Below, one piece after another: positions 1 through 8,138 of a DNA stretch of 20,657 nt. Source of the DNA: CAZYWA01 sp964650975 [NCBI: uncultured bacterium] (GTDB taxonomy: Bacteria; JADJOY01); NCBI GenBank assembly GCA_964650975.1, contig CAZYWA010000050.1, positions 3,135 through 23,791 of the forward strand, read 5' to 3'. A program made the position numbers and the translations under genes. The first letter of the stretch is position 1, and each line of letters opens with the position of its first letter. The notes beneath the pieces are model-generated. The model searched no databases, had not been told where the DNA came from, and saw only the letters and a list, made by a program, of their open reading frames with translations.

Positions 1-564
1 CGCGACTTGCACGGTGCCCGCCAGCGTCTGCGGGCGGAAGGCGTTGAGCGCGGTGTCGACGATGTCGCGCACCCCGGTGGGCTCGAACCGGTACTGCTTG
101 CGCCCGGCCTCCATGCGCGCCCAGTCGAGCAGCCGGTCGATCATGGTCGAGAGCCGCTCGGTCTCGGCGGTGAGCACGTTCAGGCACTCGGCGTAGCGTT
201 CCGGATCGTGAACCCGCCCCATCTGCAGGGTCTCGACGAACATGCGGATGCTGGTGAGCGGTGTCCTGAGGTCGTGGGAGACCTTTGAAACGAAGGCGTT
301 CTGCAGCGCGGAGAGCTGGGCGCGGCGCCGGATCGAGCCGAACACCAGCACGATCCCCGCGCCCAGCGCCGCGCAGAACGCCAGGATCAGCACTCCGAAC
401 ACCACGTCGACGGTGGTGCGCTGGAACACCAGCACCAGGACCCCGACCGCCCCGATCATCACCCCGGGCAGCAGAATCAAGAGCAGGATCAGGAGCGCCG
501 GCCGCCAGAAGTTGGCGGGATCGGGCAGGCGCCCGCGCAGCTTGGTGACGTCGACCGCTTTCAC
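1..564 (-). CDS. Membrane sensor histidine kinase, partial (C-terminus beyond the window)
   Basis: This is the first 188 codons of a two-component sensor kinase. A short basic N-terminus leads into two hydrophobic helices at about residues 22-48 and 53-77 with almost no loop between them, so it has little periplasmic sensing domain. A HisKA dimerisation domain follows, with H-box VSHDLRTPLTS and phosphoacceptor His97. The second HisKA helix (LSTMIDRLLDWARMEAGR) is also present. The HATPase domain must lie beyond the left edge. I chose GTG at 564 because it precedes the hydrophobic helices and sits 10 bases after a TATAGC box. The frame stays open upstream, so an earlier start cannot be excluded. 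There is no clear Shine-Dalgarno. It is divergent from the secreted protein gene at 648. The family call is secure; the signal it senses is unknown. Confidence 0.9.
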   Translation of the reverse strand, partial: MKAVDVTKLRGRLPDPANFWRPALLILLLILLPGVMIGAVGVLVLVFQRTTVDVVFGVLILAFCAALGAGIVLVFGSIRRRAQLSALQNAFVSKVSHDLRTPLTSIRMFVETLQMGRVHDPERYAECLNVLTAETERLSTMIDRLLDWARMEAGRKQYRFEPTGVRDIVDTALNAFRPQTLAGTVQVA

Positions 565-573
565 GACGGCAAG

Positions 574-582
574 GCTATACGA
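574..582 (-). promoter_or_regulatory. Candidate -10 element of the histidine kinase gene
   Basis: On the minus strand TCGTATAG ends 10 bases before the GTG start of the kinase. TATAGC would serve as the -10 box, placing transcription start almost at the start codon (a leaderless or very short leader). I see no convincing -35. The same octamer precedes the minus-strand gene that starts at 8066. Confidence 0.3.
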
Positions 583-647
583 GACGGCGGGATCGGTGGG
601 GCGGTAGGATCGCCGCCCGTTCGCAACATCCACCGACGGAGGGCCTC

Positions 648-1811
648 ATGAAGTCAGCATTACCTCTGCTCCGCACCTTGGGCGTCGTGGTGCTCCTGGC
701 GGCGGCGCGCTCCGCCGCCGCGGGCCCGGTCTTCTCCAACGACTTCGAGACCGGCACCGTCTGCCACTGGGACGACGCGTTCCCCACCGTCTACTGCTGG
801 AGTAACCCGGCCGGCGGGCAGTGGACGAACGCTGCGAACTGGAAGCACGGATCGGTCCCACCGAACAGCTCCAACATCGACGTGGGCATCGACGTCGATG
901 GCCTAAGCGGCACCGTGGTCGTGAGTGCGGCCAACCCCGTGGTCCACAACGTGGTCTCCCACGCGTCGATCCAGATGGACGGCCAGCTCTTCGAGGTGGC
1001 TGGAAAAGGGATCTTCGACGCCGGCCTGTCGAGCGTGGCGGGCAATCTCGAGGCGCTGTCGAGCGGCGACCTGACCGTGACCGGAGCCACCAACCTCGAT
1101 GGCGGAAGCTTGGGTGCCAACTCCGGAGGCCACGTGACGCTCGCCAGTCTGACCACGGCGTCGGACCTCTCGGTTTCGGTCGGCGGCCCCGGGGGTGAGG
1201 TGGCTCTGCCCGCTCTGACCAGCCTCACCTCGACGGCGGGCCATGCACCGCTGATGATCTTGCAGGGCGACGGCGCGACCTTCAGCGCACCGCTGCTGAC
1301 GTCGGCGAGCAAGCTGAACGTCGCTCTAACGCAGGGCGCGGTCTTCAGCGCGCCGCTGCTCACCACGCTCGATCACGGACAGATCAGCGTGAGCGGCGCC
1401 ACATCGAGCTTCGACGCGCCGGATCTCGGCGCCATCGACGATACCCAGATCGCGGCCGCTGCCGGGTCGATCAGCCTGCCGGGCGTTCTCTCCTACAAGG
1501 TCGACACGTCTCTTTGCTCGCTCCTCGGCTGCTGGAAAATCGTGGCGAACGGGTCCGGCGCGGCGGTGAGCTTGCCCAACCTCGTGACGCTGACCGCCGA
1601 CGGGGGCTCGCAGTTCCTGAAGATCGGCGCGATCACGCCCGGCGCTCAGGTCGATCTCTCGGGAGTCACCACGATCGTTACCGAGAACACCGGCACGGCG
1701 CTCTTCGAGGCGGACGGCGCCGGCAGCCTGATCGACCTGTCGGCGCTCACCACCTACGACAACGGCAGCGTGTCCTTCGTGACCACCAGCAACGGCGTGA
1801 TCCAGATGTGA
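648..1811 (+). CDS. Secreted beta-helix-like surface protein
   Basis: A 387-residue exported protein of unknown function. It has a Sec-type signal peptide (residues 1-25, LGVVVLLAAARSAAA, cleavage near AAA/GP). Next come the exported-protein motif FSNDFETGTVCHW (29-41) and a WTNAANWKHGSVPP segment (59-72). W-x-N-x-x-N-W-x-x-G-x-x-P motifs of this kind often open parallel beta-helix surface proteins. Residues 85-387 are low in charge, rich in Gly, Ser, Thr, Leu and Val, and carry irregular repeats of about 22-30 residues, for example FSAPLLTSASKL, FSAPLLTTLDHG, FDAPDLGAIDDT and SLPNLVTLTADG. Cys39/Cys50 and Cys290/Cys295 could form disulfides. There is no C-terminal anchor or autotransporter barrel. 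The start is well supported by GGAGGG at 638-643, four bases upstream. It is convergent with the desaturase gene, and the two stop codons share one hairpin. Confidence 0.85.
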   Translation: MKSALPLLRTLGVVVLLAAARSAAAGPVFSNDFETGTVCHWDDAFPTVYCWSNPAGGQWTNAANWKHGSVPPNSSNIDVGIDVDGLSGTVVVSAANPVVHNVVSHASIQMDGQLFEVAGKGIFDAGLSSVAGNLEALSSGDLTVTGATNLDGGSLGANSGGHVTLASLTTASDLSVSVGGPGGEVALPALTSLTSTAGHAPLMILQGDGATFSAPLLTSASKLNVALTQGAVFSAPLLTTLDHGQISVSGATSSFDAPDLGAIDDTQIAAAAGSISLPGVLSYKVDTSLCSLLGCWKIVANGSGAAVSLPNLVTLTADGGSQFLKIGAITPGAQVDLSGVTTIVTENTGTALFEADGAGSLIDLSALTTYDNGSVSFVTTSNGVIQM

Positions 1812-1824
1812 GCGGAAACGCCGC

Positions 1825-1826
<2 letters not shown>
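1810..1826. terminator. Compact hairpin between convergent genes
   Basis: GAGCGG (1810-1815), loop AAACG, CCGCTC (1821-1826) form a 6-bp stem. The arms contain parts of both convergent stop codons (plus-strand TGA 1809-1811, minus-strand TGA 1827-1825). It could serve as a bidirectional terminator, but there is no T-tract on either side. Confidence 0.35.
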
Positions 1827-2817
<991 letters not shown>

Positions 2818-2887
2818 GGAACCCCCGTCGGTGCAATTCGACCGCACTAGAAGGTAGGGCCCGATCGTCAGGCTTGTGTCACGGCCG

Positions 2888-2908
2888 GACCATTTCTTCG
2901 CCATGGTC
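2888..2908. promoter_or_regulatory. Inverted repeat in the divergent desaturase/nfuA promoter region
   Basis: GACCAT (2888-2893) and ATGGTC (2903-2908) form a 6-bp inverted repeat with 9-base spacing in the 199-base gap (2818-3016) between the divergent genes. It lies 71 bases upstream of the desaturase start. The position fits an operator for a dimeric regulator, but no regulator gene is nearby and no family consensus is recognised. Nothing else clear is visible in this gap. Confidence 0.2.
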
Positions 2909-3016
2909 GAGTACGCCAACCCGAGGGGATCACGGCGGTTTCCCCGCGACTGCCGGCGGTCTGGCGCGATGCGTCGGTTCGGATTAGGGTGAGCCGATGA
3001 CGAAATGGGGCACGCC

Positions 3017-3649
3017 ATGAACGATTCCATGATTCCGCAGTCCCAGAGCGCCGCAACGGCGGCGAGCCTGCTGGTGCTGACGCAGGTCGCCAAGGACAAG
3101 ATCCGCTCGGTCCAGCAATCGGAGAATCGTACCGAGAGCGCGCTGCGGGTCAGCGTCGAGGAGGAGAGCGCCGCGGCGTGGCGCTACCACCTCTACTTCG
3201 TCGAGCAGGGCGAGCGCACCGCCGAGGATCGCACCCTCGACGTCGAGGGGATCCAGATCCTGATCGATCCGGAGAGCGCCGATCGCCTGACCGGCGCCAC
3301 CCTCGATTACGTCGAGGAGCTCTCGGGCTCGTGGTTCAAGTTCGACAACCCGAACAAGCCGCCGCTCCTCGGCAATCCCATCGCGGCGCGCGTTCAGGAG
3401 CTGCTCGACGCGAAGATCAACCCGCAGGTGGCGAGCCACGGCGGGCGGGTGATGCTGGCCGACGTCCAGGACACCCGGGTGTTCCTGCGCTTCGGCGGCG
3501 GCTGCCACGGCTGCGGCCAGTCCGAGGCCACGCTTCGCCAGGGGATCGAGGTGATGATCCGCGAGGCCATCCCTGAGGTGACCGAGATCCTCGACACGAC
3601 CGACCACACGGCCGGCGCCAACCCGTACTACAAGAGCGCGGGCGCCTGA
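3017..3649 (+). CDS. nfuA: NfuA-type iron-sulfur cluster carrier protein
   Basis: A 210-residue protein with the two-part architecture of NfuA. Residues about 17-110 form a degenerate A-type (HesB/IscA-like) domain lacking the A-type cysteines. Residues about 123-195 form a NifU-like C-terminal domain with INPQVASHGGRV followed by FGGGCHGCGQS. Cys163 and Cys166 (CHGC) would bind a [4Fe-4S] cluster at the dimer interface for delivery to apoproteins. The C-terminal TDHTAGANPYY also matches E. coli NfuA, which is 191 residues long. Start choice is uncertain: ATG 3017 has GGGG six bases upstream, while ATG 3005 in the same frame has GGGTGAG upstream and adds four residues. It is the first gene of a plus-strand cluster that includes a [2Fe-2S] Rieske oxygenase, so it may mature that enzyme. 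That link is inferred from position. Confidence 0.9.
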   Translation: MNDSMIPQSQSAATAASLLVLTQVAKDKIRSVQQSENRTESALRVSVEEESAAAWRYHLYFVEQGERTAEDRTLDVEGIQILIDPESADRLTGATLDYVEELSGSWFKFDNPNKPPLLGNPIAARVQELLDAKINPQVASHGGRVMLADVQDTRVFLRFGGGCHGCGQSEATLRQGIEVMIREAIPEVTEILDTTDHTAGANPYYKSAGA

Positions 3650-3672
3650 GCTACTCTGGTTTCGCCCTTTCG

Positions 3673-3900
3673 ATGGAACCGAAGGTGAGAGCCGGAGTGG
3701 CGCGGATTTCCGACGCGGACCTGGTCTCGATGATCCTCCTCGGCAAGCGCGGCATCTCGTCGCGCTACGTGGCACGGGTGTTCTCGCGGCTGCGCGGGGT
3801 CGACCTGACGGCCGCCGACGTCGAGCAGGCCGCTCATCGCAAGGTGGACGAGATCAACGCGGCGCTCGCGGCGCGGCGCGCGAGCCCGTCGCGCCGGTGA
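3673..3900 (+). CDS. Small protein of unknown function between nfuA and the Rieske gene
   Basis: A 75-residue protein that I do not recognise. It begins 23 bases after nfuA and its TGA overlaps the GTG of the Rieske gene (GTGA at 3897-3900), which argues for real translation and coupling. The sequence looks all-helical: SDADLVSMILLGKRGISSRY, then a basic stretch (VARVFSRLRG), then LTAADVEQAAHRKVDEINAA and a positively charged tail (ARRASPSRR). The spacing resembles a small helical or helix-turn-helix fold, but I cannot assign a family. It has no signal peptide, no cysteines and no membrane segment. ATG at 3673 is the only good start; a clear Shine-Dalgarno is absent. Confidence 0.65.
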   Translation: MEPKVRAGVARISDADLVSMILLGKRGISSRYVARVFSRLRGVDLTAADVEQAAHRKVDEINAALAARRASPSRR

Positions 3901-5057
3901 CTCCGCCGCCCCGCGCCGGAAGCGAGTCCCGCAGCATGCCGTCGGCGCGCGACTCCGCCCTGGCCGGTGCCACCTCGTTCCAGGCTCACGCCGGGCGAAC
4001 CACGCCCGCGTCCCGCTACTTCGATCGCGAGTTCCAGGAGATCGAGCTGGCGCGGGTGTTCCGCCGCGCGTGGACCGTGGCCGGCCCGGCCAGCAAGGTG
4101 AGCGAGCCCGGCGCCCACTTCGTGCTCGACGAGCTCGGCGAGTCCATCCTCGTCATTCGCGACGACCAGGGCCAGGTGCGTGCATTCCACAACACCTGCC
4201 GCCATCGCGGCACCCGGCTCGCCTGCAAGCCCGGACGCGCGCCTCACTTGCGTTGCCCGTACCACGGCTGGATCTATTCCCACGACGGGCGGCTACGTGA
4301 GGTGCCGGAAGGCGGCGGTTTCGAGAATCTGAACCGCGCGGCCCTCGATCTGCTGCCGGTCCGCGCCGAGGTGTGGGCCGGCCAGGTGTGGATCAACCTC
4401 GATCCCACGGCACCGGCCCTGGCCGAAACGCTGGGCGGCATCGACCGCGAAGTCGCCCACTACCAGCTGGACGAGATGGAGCCGATCCAGGAGAAGATCT
4501 GGGAGCTCGAGGTCAACTGGAAGACGGTGCTCGACAACGCCACCGAGTACTACCACGCGCCGGTGGTTCACAATCAGACGATCGACGCGCACGTGAGCAC
4601 GCGGCCCGAGCTCGTCACCTACGGCGACCACACCCGCCAGACGCTTCCCATCGCGCCTTACGAGTGGCGCCGCTGGATCGACGCGCGCACCTCGCGGCGC
4701 GGGCCCTACACCGGGAAGCAGCTCGAGTGCATCCACAAGTACCTGATCTTCCCCAACACGCTGATGAACGTGCTGCCCTACCACCTGACCACGTTCCAGA
4801 CCTTTCCGATCGCGCCCGATCGCTGCCGGTTCCGCTACGTGTTCTTCAAGCGTCGCGGCGCGCGCGGCCTCGAGTGGCTGCGGGCCTACGGCACGTGGCT
4901 CGCGTCGCGCTACATCCTGCGCGAGGATTTCGCGATCCTCGATCTCTTCCAGCAGGGTGTGCGCACCGGACGGACCACGGAGCACGTGTTCCACAAGTAC
5001 GAGTCGGCGATCCTGCATCACCAGCGAGCGCTCGACCGATGGACGGCGGAAGCGTGA
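3897..5057 (+). CDS. Rieske [2Fe-2S] non-heme iron oxygenase, alpha subunit
   Basis: A 386-residue aromatic-ring-hydroxylating-dioxygenase-type oxygenase component. It uses O2 and electrons from a separate reductase to hydroxylate or demethylate a small substrate. The N-terminal Rieske domain holds the cluster ligands in CRHRG (Cys101, His103) and CPYHGW (Cys120, His123). The catalytic domain has NWKTVLDNATEYYHAPVVH, giving mononuclear iron ligands His220 and His225; the third, acidic ligand is probably Asp344 in REDFAILD. Domain size and the DNATEYYH form resemble the choline monooxygenase/GbcA/carnitine oxygenase-like branch, but the substrate cannot be read from sequence. No beta subunit, ferredoxin or reductase gene is in the window. 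The start is GTG 3897, which overlaps the previous stop; ATG 3936 (residue 14) is an alternative, since the first 25 residues are not conserved-looking. It overlaps the M28 gene by four bases. Confidence 0.92.
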   Translation: MTPPPRAGSESRSMPSARDSALAGATSFQAHAGRTTPASRYFDREFQEIELARVFRRAWTVAGPASKVSEPGAHFVLDELGESILVIRDDQGQVRAFHNTCRHRGTRLACKPGRAPHLRCPYHGWIYSHDGRLREVPEGGGFENLNRAALDLLPVRAEVWAGQVWINLDPTAPALAETLGGIDREVAHYQLDEMEPIQEKIWELEVNWKTVLDNATEYYHAPVVHNQTIDAHVSTRPELVTYGDHTRQTLPIAPYEWRRWIDARTSRRGPYTGKQLECIHKYLIFPNTLMNVLPYHLTTFQTFPIAPDRCRFRYVFFKRRGARGLEWLRAYGTWLASRYILREDFAILDLFQQGVRTGRTTEHVFHKYESAILHHQRALDRWTAEA

Positions 5058-6499
5058 AGCGCGACGGCGGCGGGCGCGGCGATCGCGACGGGTCCCTGCG
5101 TTTCTCGCGGCGCGCATTCCTGGCCGGGGTCGGCGCCCTGACCGTGGGCGGTGCCTGCGCCGCGGAGCGCTGGCTCGCCGATTTCCCGGGACGGTTCGGC
5201 ACGCCGGCCGTCCCCGACGACCCGTTCGATCTCGCGGCGCGGTTCGTGGCGATCGCGGAGCGAAACCGTTCGGCCGATCGATTGTGGGGCCGCATGGGCG
5301 GCTCGCCCGAGGAGCGCGACGCGGGCGAGCTGCTGGCGGCGGCGCTGCGTCCCTTCGTCGACGACGTGACGCTCGAGGACTTCGAGCTGCGCGCGGCTCG
5401 CCCCAAGAAGTGGTCGCTGGCGATCGGCTCGGGCGCGCCGCTCGCGAGCGCCATGCCCGCGCCGATCGACGGCCTCTTTCCGGCGGCTCCGGTCTCTGCG
5501 CCCGTCGTGGTGATCACGAGCGACGCCGACTGGGCGAAGGCCGCGGGTGCGTGGGCCTACGTGGCCGCCACCATGAAGGGCACCGCCGCGCTCAACTCGG
5601 TGCGCGATGGAAAGCTCTACGATCGCGCCGTGGAGGTCGGGGCGCGCGGTTTCGTGTTCTCGCTTCCCATGCCGCCCGGCACGTGGCGCGTGGTGGCGCC
5701 GATCGACAAGGCATTCGCGCTCGGCGACTCGACCTATCCGGACGGCCGTCGTCCGATCCCGGGCTTCTGCGTCGACAGCGAGGACGGCGCGCGCATCCTG
5801 GCCGCGACCGGATCGACGCTTACCGGCTCGATCGACGCGAGCGAGCGCGAGCGGGCGACCGCGAGCAACGTCGTGGCGCGGATCCACGGTGAGCTTCCCG
5901 CCACGATCGGCGTCATGACCCACCTCGACAGCTTCTTCTCGGGAGCCAACGACAACGCGAGTGGCCTCGCGACGCTCGTGGGTCTCACGCGCACCATCCA
6001 CGAACGGCGCGCGAGCGGGAAGAAGTCGGCGAGCTTCGTGCTGGTGGGCCTCGCCGCGCACCACGACGGCGGCGCCGGCATGCGCGCCTTCCACGACCGA
6101 GACCGCGCGCGGTTCTCGTCGCTCACGTCGCTGGTCTTGATCGAGCACACCGACGCCCAGGCTGGAACCGAGCGCGCGCTCGCCGGCTGGCCGGCCGATT
6201 TCAACGATCGCCGTCAGGCGTTCCTGGGCTCGAAGCCGTGGCCCGAGATCGAGCCCGCGCTACCCGCGCTGGTCCGTGAGACCGGGCTCATGACCGTCGA
6301 TCCGCCGACCGCCAAGGTCTGCATCAGCGATCTCTTGGTGGTGTGCGACGAGCTGCCCACCTTCTGCCTGATCGAGGCGCCGCCCTACTACCACACCGAT
6401 CACGACACCCTCGACAAGATCTCCCGCGACGGCATCGAGCACGCGGTGCGTTTCCACACCGAGCTCCTGGAACGAATCGGCGCGCTCACTGCCGGCTGA
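5054..6499 (+). CDS. Tat-exported M28-like metallopeptidase with an altered active site
   Basis: A 481-residue protein starting with a twin-arginine signal (FSRRAFLAG at 17-25 followed by a hydrophobic stretch), so probably periplasmic or outside the cell. Residues about 270-475 match the M28 aminopeptidase fold. The THLDSFFSGANDNASG segment carries metal ligands His290, Asp292 and Asp300, and YYHTDHDTLDKI carries His447. Where M28 enzymes have the catalytic and bridging Glu-Glu pair (typically EExG), this protein reads AAHHDGG with His336-His337. The usual later Asp position reads LIEHTD, with Glu364. Hydrolysis by the standard mechanism is therefore doubtful. Start GTG 5054 overlaps the Rieske stop (GTGA) and has GGCGGA a few bases upstream; ATG 5039 is an alternative. 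The frame is also open 666 bases upstream inside the Rieske gene, but that is a GC-driven extension. Confidence 0.82.
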   Translation: MKRDGGGRGDRDGSLRFSRRAFLAGVGALTVGGACAAERWLADFPGRFGTPAVPDDPFDLAARFVAIAERNRSADRLWGRMGGSPEERDAGELLAAALRPFVDDVTLEDFELRAARPKKWSLAIGSGAPLASAMPAPIDGLFPAAPVSAPVVVITSDADWAKAAGAWAYVAATMKGTAALNSVRDGKLYDRAVEVGARGFVFSLPMPPGTWRVVAPIDKAFALGDSTYPDGRRPIPGFCVDSEDGARILAATGSTLTGSIDASERERATASNVVARIHGELPATIGVMTHLDSFFSGANDNASGLATLVGLTRTIHERRASGKKSASFVLVGLAAHHDGGAGMRAFHDRDRARFSSLTSLVLIEHTDAQAGTERALAGWPADFNDRRQAFLGSKPWPEIEPALPALVRETGLMTVDPPTAKVCISDLLVVCDELPTFCLIEAPPYYHTDHDTLDKISRDGIEHAVRFHTELLERIGALTAG

Positions 6500-6557
6500 G
6501 CGCTGTCCTGGCTGGAAGCATCGAGCCTGTTCGGCGGATGTACGGCGCCGCGCGCAC

Positions 6558-8066
6558 TCAGCCTGGATCGGCGCGCAGCGCCACATCCGGGTCGATGGCG
6601 TAGACGCCGCATTGCGAGGCCGCGTAGGCGCGTCCGCGAGCGGCGTCGAACACCACGTCTCGAAGCTTGCCGCCCAGGCCGAGATGCCCGCGCCGTGCAC
6701 CGGACGTGGCGTCGAAGCGATGCAACTCTCCCGTGATGTAATCCCCGGCCAGCAGCTCCCGATCGCCGAGCCAGTCGAACCACATGGTTCCGAAGCCCAC
6801 GTCGAGGGTCCGGTCGAGACGCAAGTTGTGCGCGTCGAGCACCGCGATCTGGCCGCGGTAGGACATCGCGACGCCGATCTCGGCGTGCGCCGGCGAGAGC
6901 TTCACGTCGCGTGCCGGGGAGAGCCACTCGTTGCCGAGCACCGTGCTGAGCCCGTCGTAGGAAACCGCCTGCCAGGTGCAGGTGCCGGCGAAGTTGGCGA
7001 CCACCACCAGGCCCAGATCGCGTAGCGGCACCATCCTCCAGGGGGAGCAGCTCCCGGGACGGCAGGCGAGGCTGCGCTTGGCGGGCAGGTAAACCTGGCG
7101 CAGTTGATCCGCGGTCGGCTCGAATCCCGGGAGCTGGGGGCTCACGCGCCTCGCGGTCATGGGGTCGATCGCCGCGACGCAACTCGGGTCCGCGGCGTTG
7201 GCCACCAAGAGCCGGCTCGCGTCGGCGTCCCAGGCCAGCGCCAGCGGCTGACGCATTGGAATCGACGCGCGCGGTGCCAGCGTCACGCGATCGAGGAGCC
7301 GCACCACGTCGTCTTCGAGCATCGACGCGGCGACCAGCTCGGTGCCGGGAATAGCGATTCCCATCGCGGCCGACGTGCCGGAAAGCGCGCGCCGTTCGCT
7401 GGGATGGGCCGGATCGAGGCGGATCAGCGCGTCGCGGTCGACGGTGGCGCGCTCCGGTCCGCACGCGATGAGCAGCGCGCCGTCCTGCGCATCGATGGTG
7501 ATCGATCGCACCAGTTGACACGAGCGATCGAGCAGCGGGTCCGGCGAGCCGGGAGCGCCGACGGGCCGCAGCTCGAGCAGCGTCGTGACGCCAGGCTGCG
7601 CGGCGACCGAGGCGCAGGCGAGGCCGAAGAAGCCGGCGTAGGCCGCGGCGCAGATGGCCAGATTGGTGGCGATGAGTGGCGTCGCGGCGCGAGCGAGGCT
7701 GAGCGTGGGCCGGCCGGTTCGCCGCGCCTTCCACGCGACGCCACCGAGAATCGCGCTCGCGATCGCGCCGAGCGCGAGCCACAGCGGAGCGATGTGGATC
7801 GCCACCCACAGGCCGAAACCCTGGCTCAACACCGCCAGCGTTCGGCCCACGCTCACGTGCCACGCGAGGAGGCGCCAGCTCCCGACACGCGTCGAGGAGC
7901 GAAAGCCTCCGCGGCGCTCGAATCCGATCACGCTCGCACTCAGCGCCAGCACCCACACCAACACCGCGGCCAGGGCGGGCGGTCCCACCAGCGCCGCGAC
8001 CCCCGCCACCACCCAGCACCAGAGCGCGGTCTCCGCGAGCAGTGCGACTCGTCGCGCCAGGGACAC
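6558..8066 (-). CDS. Membrane protein with C-terminal beta-propeller-like domain
   Basis: A 502-residue protein with about five hydrophobic helices in the first 155 residues (near 8-28, 30-48, 75-93, 95-112 and 131-155). A soluble domain of about 345 residues follows. That domain has recurring strand-rich units of the YVTN/quinoprotein-propeller style: ALAWDADASRLLVANAADPS, LDAHNLRLDRTLDVGFG, LAGDYITGELHRFDATSG and DVVFDAARGRAYAASQCGVY. Cys337, Cys342 and other cysteines occur in the propeller, consistent with an extracytoplasmic location. I cannot name a substrate or enzyme activity. It could bind ligands or scaffold other proteins. Start GTG 8066 lies nine bases after a TATAG box with no Shine-Dalgarno. 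It is convergent with the M28 gene (58-base gap) and divergent from the SGNH hydrolase gene, with only 72 bases between the starts. Confidence 0.75.
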   Translation of the reverse strand: MSLARRVALLAETALWCWVVAGVAALVGPPALAAVLVWVLALSASVIGFERRGGFRSSTRVGSWRLLAWHVSVGRTLAVLSQGFGLWVAIHIAPLWLALGAIASAILGGVAWKARRTGRPTLSLARAATPLIATNLAICAAAYAGFFGLACASVAAQPGVTTLLELRPVGAPGSPDPLLDRSCQLVRSITIDAQDGALLIACGPERATVDRDALIRLDPAHPSERRALSGTSAAMGIAIPGTELVAASMLEDDVVRLLDRVTLAPRASIPMRQPLALAWDADASRLLVANAADPSCVAAIDPMTARRVSPQLPGFEPTADQLRQVYLPAKRSLACRPGSCSPWRMVPLRDLGLVVVANFAGTCTWQAVSYDGLSTVLGNEWLSPARDVKLSPAHAEIGVAMSYRGQIAVLDAHNLRLDRTLDVGFGTMWFDWLGDRELLAGDYITGELHRFDATSGARRGHLGLGGKLRDVVFDAARGRAYAASQCGVYAIDPDVALRADPG

Positions 8067-8074
8067 GTGCGGAC

Positions 8075-8083
8075 TCTATACGA
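8075..8083 (-). promoter_or_regulatory. Candidate -10 element of the propeller membrane protein gene
   Basis: Minus-strand TCGTATAG lies nine bases before GTG 8066. TATAGA would be the -10 box, giving a leaderless or near-leaderless transcript. No good -35 is visible. The octamer is identical to the one before the histidine kinase at 564. On the plus strand, TAGATT at 8121-8126 could act as a -10 for the divergent SGNH gene. Confidence 0.3.
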
Positions 8084-8138
8084 TCCGCTGCGCGGCGGGT
8101 GCCCGGCGCGACCTGCGTGCTAGATTCCGCGAGACGTT

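Noticed and set aside
2818-3099. N-terminal extension of the desaturase frame by 94 codons
   Set aside because: It runs through the promoter gap and into nfuA antisense, and the good ribosome-binding site is at 2817.
4373-5053. Open frame upstream of the M28 start, suggesting a longer fusion protein
   Set aside because: This stretch overlaps the catalytic half of the Rieske gene in another frame and encodes Arg-rich nonsense; the Tat signal marks the true N-terminus.
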